From Dictyophora rubrovolvata (Eukaryota > Basidiomycota > Agaricomycetes > Phallales > Phallaceae), in NCBI GenBank assembly GCA_029959195.1, contig CP114123.1:1550001-1614000 (forward strand): 64,000 nucleotides of DNA, read 5' to 3'. The notes beneath the pieces are model-generated. The model did not search any database. It had not been told where the DNA came from and saw nothing but the letters and a program-made list of their open reading frames with translations. Of the stretch, positions 11,757-21,792 are shown one piece after another. A program made the translations under genes and the position numbers. Within the stretch, counting starts at the first letter, position 1, and the number at the start of each line of letters is the position of its first letter.

Positions 11757-11830
11757 TCTGGGTGTGTGTAACCACAGGTATCCGAAAACAGGTACCCAAA
11801 CCCATGGGTTCACACCTGTGAACAGCCTTA
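11757..11830 (-). mobile_element. MITE M3, terminal third
   Basis: Runs from GCGGGTCTGGGTGTGTGTAA to TGAACAGCCT-TA, matching the end of the reverse complement of the full MITE at 24861-25184. It is bounded on the left by copy C. Confidence 0.7.
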
Positions 11831-11833
11831 AGA

Positions 11834-12130
11834 CATTTTGTAACAGTTTTATAATAAACCTATAGGGTCTATGAAATCCTTAAGTCCCACAAGTGCACAG
11901 AATTCCTGTCTATTGCCAAATATAGCTAATAGTGAATAACATGCAGAGTAGTAGGTAGTAAAAGATACTGTAACTACTGCTCTACAAGTGTGATGGGCAC
12001 TTAAGCATCATGCTGTGATGCACACCAAGCTACTCTACTACAAATCCCTAGTAAACTAGGGATTAATGGAAGCTGCATGCTCCTGGGGCCTAGGGAACTA
12101 TAGGCCCCTATTCCCAACCATTACACATTT
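11834..12130 (+). mobile_element. Solo LTR, family L4, with 5-bp target duplication CATTT
   Basis: A 287-bp unit, 11839-12125, starts TGTAACAG and ends CCATTACA, flanked on both sides by CATTT (11834-11838 and 12126-12130). It lies inside a Helitron relic and next to an M3 fragment. Related copies: 4565-4764 (reverse, truncated) and 17172-17480. Confidence 0.85.
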
Positions 12131-12985
12131 ATAGTGAACATGACCTGTTTCTTCATCTAGCCATGTTTGAGGTGTAATTGGATGGGGAAAACCATATATA
12201 CATTTGCCATCTTGGTTGTATCAACTAGTAGGTCTGGTGAGATGATCTGAATGGTGTGTCATAAATTTTTGGATTTTTGATCACAAGTGAGGATCATTGG
12301 ATAATTCACATATAATAAGCTGATCCAAAAATTCAAAAGGAATTTCAGGTTCAACCTTATAAACATTGTAATAGTTAATATTATAGGGCTATATAAATCT
12401 TGGACCCAACACATACCCTTATGATTAGATGCATGGGGTAAACCTCTTCTTTGAAATTCAATAACCTTAATCATATATATGTATGTCCCAAATTTCTTTT
12501 GAAGAAGTTGTACGAATTGTTGCAGACACTGTTTGAAGACATGAGCAACAATAATTGGGATATCTGATGCATTTTGGCCAGGAGCTAATCAAGGAAAGTC
12601 TGAGCAAGTGCAAGTCCATCAGCTGTTTGTTCGGAGGCCCATTGTCTAGAATCAAGGAAGCTGGTAGGTAATTCTATATCAATATGGTCAGTATTGACAG
12701 ATGTTTGTGACTGAGCCAATTGTAAACAATTTGAACGAATATATTGAAGCTGTTCTTCTTCCACTCATGAATACATGTCACAGATGTATTCCAAAGTCAA
12801 ACGACTAAACAATCTAAACCAGTCATTGGTTAAAAGTCAATCTCTATACCACTCAATCTGTGTAAATTGGAGTGTTTGAGAAAAGTGACCTGTTTCTGTT
12901 TGAGTGAGGCCCCATCCCACTGTTCCATGTGGGAAGAGTAAGGGGTACTGTAAAGGCTTGTAGTGTTCCCCATGAATAGATCTTA
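12131..12985 (-). pseudogene. Helitron Rep/helicase (Helitron_like_N) remnant
   Basis: Reading leftward from about 12985, characteristic Helitron replication-initiator blocks appear in order: YPLLFPHGTVGW, LFSRLTLEYICDMYS, SRQWASEQTADGLALAQ, NASDIPIIVAHVFKQCLQQF, VIEFQRRGLPHA (the conserved EFQkRGLPH motif), EFLDQLIICELSNDPH and GKCIYGFPHPITPQTW. The second His expected after GLPHA is replaced by divergent sequence. The frame shifts and stops several times and the helicase half is absent, so it is dead. The left end is cut by the L4 solo LTR, the right end by an L2 fragment. Family known: Helitrons are rolling-circle transposons. Confidence 0.8.
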
Positions 12986-13027
12986 GGTTTTCCCTCCTCT
13001 AGGTATGTGCCTTGAGTTGCCCTAACA
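12980..13027 (+). mobile_element. LTR family L2, 3' terminal fragment
   Basis: TTTTCCCTCCTCTAGG followed by GAGTTGCCCTAACA, the exact L2 3' end, directly beside the Helitron relic. Confidence 0.6.
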
Positions 13028-13032
13028 GGAAC

Positions 13033-13293
13033 TGTAACAGTTCCACTGATACAGCAGATACATATGCCATGGACTTAGGCATAAGTCCATTAGACTATGA
13101 CACACAACTTAGCACATGTGCTATGTAGAATATTATGTAATAGTATGTAGGTGCTGTACACTATATAAATACCATAATGTGGTAAAGGCGCTGGCAGCCT
13201 TTTCTTACCATTTACCTGCAAATAAACAGATTTAAACTGTTAGCTTGTGAACCAGTGAGAGCTGGGCTATTTTATCTGTAATGAAATGTTACA
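13033..13293 (+). mobile_element. Solo LTR, family L5
   Basis: A 261-bp unit from TGTAACAGTTCC to AATGTTACA, holding CTATATAAATACC (TATA-like) and CAAATAAACAG (polyadenylation-like) in the order expected of an LTR. The flanks GGAAC and GTAAC match at four of five bases, consistent with an aged target duplication. Confidence 0.65.
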
Positions 13294-13430
13294 GTAACAA
13301 CTAGCTATTCACCTAGAGGAGGGAAAATCTATGTTACACCTGCTTAATGTGTATGTAACCTCGCTTAACTTCCTGAAACCCTGCTTGTTCCTTATTGGGC
13401 AACTCCCCAGAGTAGCTGTCTCCCAAGCTT

Positions 13431-13790
13431 GGTTTTTGACTCAAGTTTAAGTTTGTTGTTTTTGTTTAGTGTTTTTGGTTTTGTCTCTTGTCTATCTCTA
13501 CACTCATGTCTTCATCTTGGAAAACTCTGAGACCATACATTTCAGAGTATAAACTTGCGATCTGAGTTATCACAATTATCATTTTCTTTGCCTCACAGGC
13601 AACTTTGATTCGTTGGCAGTAACTGTCTTTTGATTGTTGTTGTTTGTTTATTGTTTCCCCATCATCCCCACCCTTATTTCACACTAAGCAGCACCTGGAC
13701 TTGCTCTGTGGAGATTGACTTGCTCACCACATTCTTTTCTTGTGTATTTTTGCTAGGTGCATTATTTTCCTTTTTGCATATAGTGAAGCT
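13431..13790 (+). mobile_element. Paired-ORF element, 3' end fragment in forward orientation
   Basis: TTGGTTTTTGACTCAAGTTT to GTGAAGCTTAACAC matches the last ~360 bp of copy A (6505-6865). It faces copy B across a ~75-bp M3 piece, so the two form a snap-back palindrome. The flanks suggest it is the 3' end of a copy-C-type insertion. Confidence 0.6.
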
Positions 13791-13792
13791 TA

Positions 13793-13868
13793 ACACTGCA
13801 CCCTTGCGGGTGTCTCCCATAGGTACCCATGGTTTTAAAAGCCATACCCATGTTTTTTGCAGGTACCC
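13793..13868 (+). mobile_element. MITE M3, middle third
   Basis: TGCACCCTTGCGGGTGTCTC through GGTTTTAAAAGCCATACCCA to GCAGGTACCCAC supplies the part of M3 missing between 4959 and 11757. It separates the two opposed 3' ends of the paired-ORF element. Confidence 0.65.
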
Positions 13869-13870
13869 AC

Positions 13871-15770
13871 TGTAAGCTTCACTATGTGCAAAAGGAAATA
13901 ATGTGCCTAACAAAAATACACAAGAAAAGAATATAGTGAGCAAGTCAATCTCCACAGAGCAAGTCCAGGTGCTGCTTAGTGTGAAATGAAAGTGGAGGTG
14001 ATAGGAACAACAAACAAACAACAACCAAAAGAAAGTTATTGTTATCAAACAAGATTTTGCTGGCAAGGCAAAAGTAATGACAAATGTGATAACTCAGATT
14101 GCAAGTTTATACTCTGAAATGTATGGTCTCAGAGTTTTCCAAGATGAAGACATGAGCATAGAAGTAGACAAGAGACAAAACCAAAAACACTAAACAAAAA
14201 ACAACAAACTTAAACTTGAGTCAAAAACCAACATAGGTATTGCTGCTGTTACAAGTATTTACATGCAGTATTTATATGGTTTGTGTGACAATACAATTAG
14301 TAATTGTGAGCCAGATTTGTAATGAAAAGAAGAGAAAAGATGAGTAATGAAAGGGGAGCATATGAGTCAATGAGACTTTACTGTTACAAAGAGAGAACAA
14401 AAGAATTTCAAAGTGATGACAAAACAAAAAGAAAGAAAGGAGCAACACAATAGAAAGGATTTAGAATCAATACAAGTACAAAAGAAAGAAAAGAAGTAAA
14501 TGAGGAAGGAACAGCAAGAATAAGAGGTGAATTCATTCATCCTTACTAATTATCCCAAAATGGACATTGCCATCGATAAGTGCTACACAGCTGCAATGTT
14601 ATCCTCCATTCTTTCCCCTTTCTTTATCTAATCCTTCTTCGTCAAGTTGGGTGTGTATCTGGTATAAACTTGGTAGGATGGGGACATCGTTCAAGAAGTG
14701 TTAGAGAGAAAGAAATGGGATTGGTTTTTTGATAAGGAGGAAGAGGGAGAGATTGATCAATGTCAAAACTACTATAAGGGGGAGAGTAGTCAGAGACATC
14801 TAAGGGAGCATTGATGAGAACAAGTTGTTTACAAAAATGCATAGGATGCTGAAAAACTAGTCACCACGTGAGTTCCCAGCATAATGTGTTTGCATGTGCC
14901 TAACCAAGTCATATGAATGGCCCTTTGGGGAGTTTAGTGTAAATGTATCCTTCTCAAATGGGTAATAATGAGTTTTCATCAATTTTGACTTCCCTATTGG
15001 GAACAATGTAATCTCAAATTTCAGCCTGGATATGACTATGGGGTCAGCTTGGAGTTGATAGTGGAAAAGGTAGTGACATAGGAGTTGAATAAGGAGGAAT
15101 GAAAATAATTAAAGCTCTGAAAGAAAAATAAAAGGGGAAAAATTCAGGTTCTGGTGTGTGTTGATGTTGACGATGGATCCATGGACAAGGGACATCAAAA
15201 ACAATGTGCCAGAATGCATGTCTGTGTTCCACTGTAGCCTATATCCCAGTAACTGTTTCCAAGAGACCTATGTGAATTGTGTACATATTCACCACAACAA
15301 ACCACTCTTCATATCCTTCTAACCATAATCATGTTCCAAAAGAAACCTCCTTATCTCCTGCATCTGAGTACAAGATCAGATCCGAAGCTTTATGTTGACT
15401 GATAATAATGGGGTTTGGGTATAAAAGTAATAAGGTGGAGGGATCAAGGTTGAGATGCATGTAGGATGTGAAGTAGATGTAGTACTGAGTGTCCAAATCA
15501 CAGAGATTGACATCAGGAGTAGGAAGGACAAAACAAAAACAATGAGAGAGTCATTGAGAGAAGGGGTGCAATGAGAAGGCAGGGAATGAGCAGAATGAAT
15601 TTGGAATGAAGACATATCTTTTTGTATAGTTGTTTTTGGGACAACGAAAAAATATTTTTGGTGTGATTTGGGTAGTCACAAAGTGAATTTAAGCCCCAAG
15701 AGACATATCATGGGATTAGGGTTTCTTTGTGATATTTACCCCAATATTTACTGAATATAGATTTTGGTGT
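13871..15770 (-). mobile_element. Paired-ORF element, copy B (right arm of inverted repeat)
   Basis: The reverse complement of copy A, carrying the same small ORFs (13674-14066, 14642-14842, 15044-15232, 15376-15615, all minus). Only two small homopolymer length differences were seen, near the inner end. On the minus strand it starts TGTCACACACCAAAATC right beside the Plavaka relic. Class unresolved; broken; recent by its identity to A. Confidence 0.6.
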
Positions 15771-15774
15771 GTGA

Positions 15775-16345
15775 CAATGTGGGTATGAGCATGGAGGTTG
15801 TATAAAACTAGCTCTGTGCAAATATGATAGAGGCAGTTCCGAAGGTAACCAGGATAGCATTGATATTGACCAGCACTTGTAAATACTGCATTGGCGAATT
15901 TGGCCTCAGGAAAAGTATGTGAGGCAGAGAAAAGCATGTTGATTTGGGGCAGAACAGACATGCTGACGGATGTGTGCATTGCTGATAATGAAAGGCTTTA
16001 TCTTCTTATCTCCCAAGAAGTTTGTCAGATGAGTGGAGTCAGATGCTAGGATATAGGGAATTCACATTGCCACTCGAATGATTCCATGCTTCACCTGACA
16101 CAACTTCACAGTAGACTCAGTCTGTGTGAGACTCATCCAAATATTCCTCATATGGAACATAGTCCTTCTCCTGAGAGTACTCCAGATTAGCCTCTAACCA
16201 GGCAAGGCACTTAACAGGGTTGCAATACAGGAGGAGTTGGGGGTCATCTGGAGCCTCAGGCAACGTTACCCACTGAAAATGCCATCATGGTGCTCCAGGC
16301 AAGCTTTCAATGCACTTTAGAAGATCTTTCATGTTGTGAAATGAA
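15775..16345 (-). pseudogene. Plavaka-type (CACTA-like) transposase fragment
   Basis: The reverse strand reads LPEAPDDPQLLLYCNPVKCL, then LEANLEYSQEKDYVPYEEY. After a stop and a frame change come YCEVVSGEAW, LASDSTHLTNFLGDKK (counterpart of the conserved ILASDkThLT..GDK block with its catalytic Asp) and IKPFIISNAHIRQHV. Agaricomycete Plavaka transposases have these blocks in this order. N- and C-terminal parts are gone: copy B abuts one end and an L1 LTR the other. A short in-frame stretch (15716-15979) follows with LYHICTELVLYN. Dead fragment. Confidence 0.7.
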
Positions 16346-16350
16346 GGAGC

Positions 16351-16704
16351 TGTCAGGGTATGCTAGCACTGTCCCCTTATTTTCTCTACATTTATCATCA
16401 GCTCTTGTTCATTTTATTTATCTCCATATTTCTCATATTTTATCCTATCTCTTGCTCTCCCCATTCCCTCCATATTCCCGCTTCTCCTATCAACAGGTGC
16501 TGAGCACCTGTTCCCATCAGCACCATGGCCTAGGCCCCAGCTAAAAGTCTGGGACTGGCACATATCTGCACCCAGTCTATGAACCGAGGGTCACATGCGA
16601 CCTTTGCCATTTTTCATAGTATATAGTTAGTAGCCCTAGAGGAAGGATCCCTAAGTTTGTTCTCTTAGGATCCCCTCCCTCTAGGTGAGTGAGTAGCCCT
16701 GACA
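16351..16704 (+). mobile_element. Solo LTR, family L1
   Basis: 354 bp with TGTCAGGG...CCCTGACA ends, the same length as the copy at 10333-10686. Contains the ATAGTATATAGTTAG block and the CCTAGAGG hairpin at about 16636-16685. Flanks GGAGC and GCACT show no clear duplication. Confidence 0.75.
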
Positions 16705-17171
16705 GCACTGATAAAAGCAGTTTAATGTTACATATGGTGGTTCGGGGCTATCCTGGATATCTCCAAGGAAGTCTGGACTGCTGGGGACAGACGGAACAGA
16801 AGTATGGAAGTATGGGATGAGGGACTTGGCTTCAGCTTATAAGCTGTGCCCACTTGCCCAGCTTTATATATCCCTCAATTTCGGAGTGTCAGGGACTTAG
16901 AGTAGAGTGTGAGATTAAACTGATATTCAGATTGGGGATCCACAGCTGGGAGCTGGGGGTTTAAATACAAGAGGGAACAGAACTACAGAAATGGGGATAA
17001 GGACAAATAAGGAAAGGTAGTATATGGTTGAACACAGCTTGGGATGATAATTATACAATCTTTGTCCCTTATTACTAAGAGTCTGGGGCTGATATCCCCA
17101 TAAGGAAGGTGACAGACATGAACCCTGGACAGAGTACTGACAAGTACAGAGTGGGATTGATACAGAGATAC
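16705..17171. other. Repeat-derived spacer, nothing recognised
   Basis: Begins with CACTGATAAAAGCAGTTTAA, the reverse of a motif in the LTR-like repeat at about 1150-1175. Otherwise I see no gene. Confidence 0.4.
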
Positions 17172-17480
17172 TGTAACAGTTTTAAAATAGACCAATAGGG
17201 CCTATTCAACTGTAATGACTTAAGATTCCACAAGTGCACAGAATTCCTTGTTATTACTCAATAGCTAATACAGGAAGTGTAGTGGATTAATATAAAGTGA
17301 GTAACTCTAACTACTCTGTCACACTGCTGTAGAGGTGTGATGGGCACTTAGTGCCATGATGCGACATGGCAGCAAACTACACTACAAATCCCCAGTAAAT
17401 GGGGATTCTGGGACTTCTACATAGCTCCAGGCCTAGGGACTCCCTAGCCCCTTATACCCCCCTATTCTCAACCTAGGAAG
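17172..17480 (+). mobile_element. LTR family L4
   Basis: TGTAACAGTTTTAAAATAGA onward aligns with 11839-12125, through CACAAGTGCACAGAATTCC and CTACAAATCCCCAGTAAATG. The final bases diverge after CCCCTATTCTCAACC, so the 3' terminus is uncertain. Confidence 0.65.
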
Positions 17481-17489
17481 GTGTGGCAT

Positions 17490-17760
17490 GCAGGGCGTGA
17501 CATTTAACAATGAACACAATTCAGGTTACAATAAAACAATAAGACTAAAGCAGAAATGAGCAGATAAGGAATACAATGAATTATTGTATTACAGATATGG
17601 AACATCAGAGTTTAGCAGAGGATTGGGTCAAAGTGTGAAAACATTGAAGTGTTGTAAGTTTCATATCATCAGATTCTGGGCATCAGAGTCATATCAGGGT
17701 ATTAGGACTTTGGTTATCAACCAAATCATAACACCCATTTCACTTAAAGACATCATATAG
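17490..17760 (-). repeat. LTR-like repeat, reverse, related to 891-1541
   Basis: The reverse strand shares blocks such as GTCTTATTGTTTTATTGTAA and TCTGCTCATT with about 1080-1140. Ends undefined. Confidence 0.5.
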
Positions 17761-17921
17761 TATCATCTAGTATCACGTAAGGTTATCTGCAGGTGATGTG
17801 CAGGTACCTGTGGATTACCTGTCAGACAGGTTGACCTGTGTATCTGGTGGGTTTTCGGTCAATCTGCAGGTTGTAGCCCAGGTCAGGTCAAGGATACCTG
17901 AAGTTTTGAATTAAGGCTGTT

Positions 17922-18166
17922 CAAGGGTATTGGATTTTCAGGTACCCAAAACAGGTACCCAAAACCCAAAGGGTGCAGGTATGGATTTTGGAAAAAAAAA
18001 AGTTGTTAAATACCCGAAAACAGGTTAATACCCGCAGGTATCTGAAAAAAAACCCAGGTACCCACAAATTTTCATGTTTTTAAGGGTGTGGGTATGGGTT
18101 GGTGTAACCAAGGGTACCTGTTTTTGGGTACCCAAACCCAAGGGTCATAACCCGTGAACAGCCTTA
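17922..18166. mobile_element. MITE M3, shorter copy with both ends
   Basis: TA-AGGCTGTTCAAGGGTA ... CCGTGAACAGCCT-TA: both inverted ends and the TA duplications are present. The body is full of GGTACC and CAGGTACC repeats and is internally deleted relative to 24861-25184. Confidence 0.75.
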
Positions 18167-18169
18167 AAT

Positions 18170-18326
18170 CCCCCTCTAGGGAAAGCAACTACATATATGC
18201 GAGTACAGGCACTCGGTTGATCCCCATGGGATCTGTGATGATAACAAGTGGAAACAAGTGAGAACAAGAATTTGGTCAAAGACTGAATTCAAGAGAATGA
18301 GTTGAAAATGAGAATTGAATGGAAAT
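18170..18326 (-). mobile_element. LTR family L2, reverse fragment
   Basis: CCCCTCTAGGGAAAGCAACT and GGTTGATCCCCATGGGATC belong to the L2 reverse strand. Truncated on the left by the M3 copy and joined on the right to a forward L2 copy. Confidence 0.6.
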
Positions 18327-18626
18327 TGTCAGAGTACACTAGTTTGTTCGTTCCATTTTTGATCACTTCCTCAAACTTCAAAGTCTCAAAGTTCATTGTT
18401 CCAAACCATTTCTCTTATTTCCATTCATTCTTTATTTCCTTTGTTTCAATCTTCAATCAAACTCTCGAATCACTTTGCAATCCTCGAACTTATCACTGCA
18501 GAGATCTCTCTATTGATTACAAGTGCCTGTCCTGTATTATATATAGTCTCTATCCCTAGAGGGAAAACCCTAAGCTTGTTCTCTTAGGTTTTCCTCCCTC
18601 TAGGTGTGCCCTGAGTCACCCTAACT
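18327..18626 (+). mobile_element. LTR family L2, forward variant
   Basis: TGTCAGAGTACACTAG ... GAGTCACCCTAACT with the hairpin at about 18556-18604. About 300 bp; its 5' part resembles the reverse copy at 19055-19427 (shared TTTTTGATCACTTCCTCAAA). No target duplication seen. Confidence 0.65.
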
Positions 18627-19054
18627 TGCAGACCCCCCAACCCACCATTCTCCACTTGACATAACCCCTCGCATTTGCCACCATAGCTTAACTATGGAGG
18701 AGCAGGAGGAAATACAGATATACTCTCAGGATGTGAATTATTGGGATAACAAGGGCTACACTTTATGAATTGAAGAGATGCTTATTTTCATCAAGTTTCT
18801 GAATTCCATCTGCAATTTGCACTGCCAGCACACATGGATTGGCATTTCTGGGGAGAATAAATTTGAGAGGTGGCAAATGTGTTGATATCTTCTTGGGATC
18901 ACCATCAATTAAAAAATGACATTAGAGCTGTTGTCATAAATCTGATGGACCAACTGTCTCAACTTGAGACTGGGAGCACAGAAACTCACTGCATAATCCT
19001 CAATGCCATTCATAATCTTCACTAACTATCTGCAGGCAGGGTATGTGTTGTCAT
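18627..19054 (-). pseudogene. Unrecognised coding remnant
   Basis: On the reverse strand a protein-like stretch (MNGIEDYAVSFCAPSLKLRQ, then DGDPKKISTHLPPLKFILPR) is broken by a stop. Sequence bias looks coding, but I do not recognise the family. Flanked by two L2 LTRs, it is probably an element fragment. Confidence 0.3.
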
Positions 19055-19427
19055 TGTTAGGGCGACTCAGGGCATACACCTAGAAGGAGGAAAACCTAAG
19101 AGATCTATTGAGCAGAACTAATAACTACGCACCTAGAGGGAGCAAAACCTAAGAGAACAAGCTTAGGGTTTTCCCTCTAGGGATAGAGACTATATATAAT
19201 ACAGGACAGGTGCTTGTAATCAATAGAAAGATCTCCACAGGATCCGTGGTGATAAGTTCAAGGATTGCAAAGCGATTCAAGAGTTCAATTGAAGATCAAA
19301 CAAAGGAAATAAAGAATGAATGGAAATAAGAGAAATGGTTCGGAACAATGAAATGATCTGAACTTCGAGACTTCGAAGTTTGAGGAAGTGATCAAAAATG
19401 GAATGGATGAACTAGCATACTCTGACA
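19055..19427 (-). mobile_element. Solo LTR, family L2, with near-perfect target duplication
   Basis: TGTTAGGGCGACTCAGGG...ACTCTGACA on the + strand is L2 in reverse. Flanks GTCAT and GTCAC match at four of five. The hairpin region is partly duplicated (two CACCTAGA...CCTAAGAG blocks), making this copy longer (373 bp) than others. Confidence 0.7.
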
Positions 19428-19660
19428 GTCACTAAATCAACCTTATTATTGTGTTCTCAGCTCTTTCTCAACTTTGGTGACAAGACTTTGACTTATTATT
19501 CAAGAATTCACCACTTAAGCCTTAGCTCTTGCAATGCAAATATTATTCAAATCATTTTATTTGACTATCTAACTGACAGACACCTTACATTAGAGGAGTA
19601 ATCCGTGAAGGCTGTCCCACTTGCATATATCCATGAACTAGTGAATTTTAGACCAGTTGA

Positions 19661-19990
19661 TTATAAAAGAATGAGTATTATGTACTTACAGCCATTTGGG
19701 TTTGAATTGGCAGATTCAGAGCCAGGCAATTGGGGTTCTAGAGCATTCCTAGAGCCTGGCAAGCTTGTTGTTTGAGTGTCGATGCTAGTGTACTCCGGAT
19801 CATGAAGTAACTCATCAATTAATCTTGGGATTTTGGTGTCAAATGCAGCATCTGCAAGCTGGCAAGTACAGACAGCTGAACCAGTTGGCTTCGCTGCTAC
19901 TCTTTGGATCTCAGTTTCTTGTTCTGCACAATGTATGCATCTGTCATTATGCACTATCACCTCATACTCAGTAAAAAGGAATTGAAAAAT
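19661..19990 (-). pseudogene. Cys-containing coding fragment, unrecognised
   Basis: The reverse frame reads YEVIVHNDRCIHCAEQETEI, then KPTGSAVCTCQLADAAFDTK and a Ser/Pro-rich segment, ending at a splice-donor-like GTAAGTAC (about 19685). CxxC and CxC pairs might bind metal. No neighbouring exons could be joined with confidence. Probably an element or decayed multicopy gene. Confidence 0.3.
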
Positions 19991-20639
19991 TTATCAGTGG
20001 AACTGAGAATTTGTCAGTGGAACTGGGAGTTTCTCAAATGAGCTGTATTTTTTATGCAGGTTTGACAGAGTTTTGAGTAATAATGTATTACAGCAGTTTT
20101 CATTGCCTAAGGCTGGCACTTGTCAACAATGTTGTTTTTTCTGCCAAACCTGTGAACACAATATCTCAAGATGCACAACAGGTATTGACCTAAATTTTTT
20201 TTGCAAATCATTTGTGAGTTATTGATCTAGTGCACTGTATACTAAAAAATACTAAAAATGCAATTCTCCATGTTTTAGTTTTTGTCATCCCTCATCCACA
20301 TCACGAACTCATTTTCTCACCATTGTTGCATCTTAGGACTGTTCTTGTGTCATATACAAGATGAATATGAATGTCTATAGTGCATGGTAAGCCCTGTTTT
20401 TACCCTGTCTCATCCCAGCATCTTGTAACTAATATTTTGTCACTTCGAGTAGCCCTACCTTGCAAATGCTTTTATTTTGTCCACCTTTGGTTTTACCTGC
20501 TGTAAATACTTGCAAAATGGAGTGTTGATGGTATACTAGGGTTCTGCCATGTACGTCTGTCATTATATCTACTCTTGTCCAACTTATAATGTGTTTTAAT
20601 TCAAGTGTTCACATGGTCTATACCAAAGCCAGTACTCAT
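19991..20639. other. Spacer with a short Cys-rich plus-strand stretch
   Basis: At about 20085-20180 the + strand reads AGTCQQCCFFCQTCEHNIS followed by a GT donor, which could be a lone exon. The rest shows nothing that I can support. Confidence 0.3.
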
Positions 20640-21597
20640 TCTACTTTGAAGGCTGGGGTATAATTGATAAATGAAAAGCATTCTTCAATGGGGTTGAAAT
20701 TGGGAGAATATGGTGGAAGATAAATGAGCTTGACACTGCTAGATTATAAGATAAGATCATGAATGACAAAGTAAAATAAAGCTTACACAGTGTCACACAT
20801 CTCTTGTACACCTTCAACATGATGAATTCTACAATTGTCCATCACAAGGACACTATTTGGTTCGGGTATGGATTCATGCAGCTGAGCAGACCCTTGAGAA
20901 AAATCTTGAAAGTGTTACCATTGAAAGAGCCATGAATGATTTGAGTGTAAAGGATGCCTTGTAAAGAGAGACCTGGGAGTATTGAGTATCTATGATAATT
21001 CTGTTCAAGAGTTACTGAAATATGATCAATTTAAGACACATACCAATCACCATGCTGGAAATATGTCTTAACTCTTCTTCCACGCTGAGCACGTCCCATA
21101 GATCTATATGTGGTCAAAACATTGATCGAGCTTTCATCAGTAAAGACCAGCCAGTCTGGGGTTTCTTTTGATATTTCATACAAAAATAAATCACATGATT
21201 CTTCACAGTATTCAGCAGCAGCTTGAGATAGCTAAGAATAGCTCAATGTGTCCAATTAAAAACTAAAGATATGAGAATGTTATATTGAATAGATACATAT
21301 ATGACATATCTCACAACAATCTGTGTCAAGAAGTCTTGCACAGCCCTGTTTCACATATGTATTGGAATCCTTTACTACATTGCCAGTCTCATTCCATAAT
21401 TGAATAATCTGATGCACAACACATGGTTTTATTGCTAGATTTTTTGCTATATCTGTTAAGCTATATCCTAAGATCTCCTGTTGATAAATGATGCAATCTT
21501 TGAGATCCTTCGAATAATGTTGGTGGATTTTTTGTGAATTATAAATGGATGTCATATTATAGAGAAGAGAAGTAGTTTTAGAAGAAAAAAATAGCAA
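20640..21597 (-). pseudogene. Tc1/mariner-type (DDE_3) transposase, copy 2
   Basis: Reverse strand: an HTH-like N-terminus in 21280-21597 (DIAKNLAIKPCVVHQIIQLW), an intron, then AAAEYCEESC, LVFTDESSINVLTTYRSMGR (first Asp), YSILPGLSLQGILYTQ, VLVMDNCRIHHVEGVQEM (second Asp) and LIYLPPYSPNFNPIEECF (catalytic Glu). Introns end in canonical AG. A one-base frame change lies just before the second-Asp block, and the C-terminus is missing. It has the same domain order and intron position as copy 1 but is clearly diverged from it. Confidence 0.8.
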
Positions 21598-21792
21598 TCA
21601 TAAGGGCTAGATGAAGGTTGATGATAGTAGGTTCTGGTAACAATTTGACTATCTGACTAAGCCACATGATCTCCAGAAGTTGCATCCATATTACTAGACT
21701 GTTGACAAAAGGTAAGAACTAAACTACCAGACACTCAATAAATCACTAACCATTTATGATTTTATTATTATGTTATCTGCATCTGAAACCTT
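21598..21792. other. Spacer, nothing recognised
   Basis: Low-complexity AT-rich DNA between the transposase and the multicopy protein relic. Confidence 0.4.
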
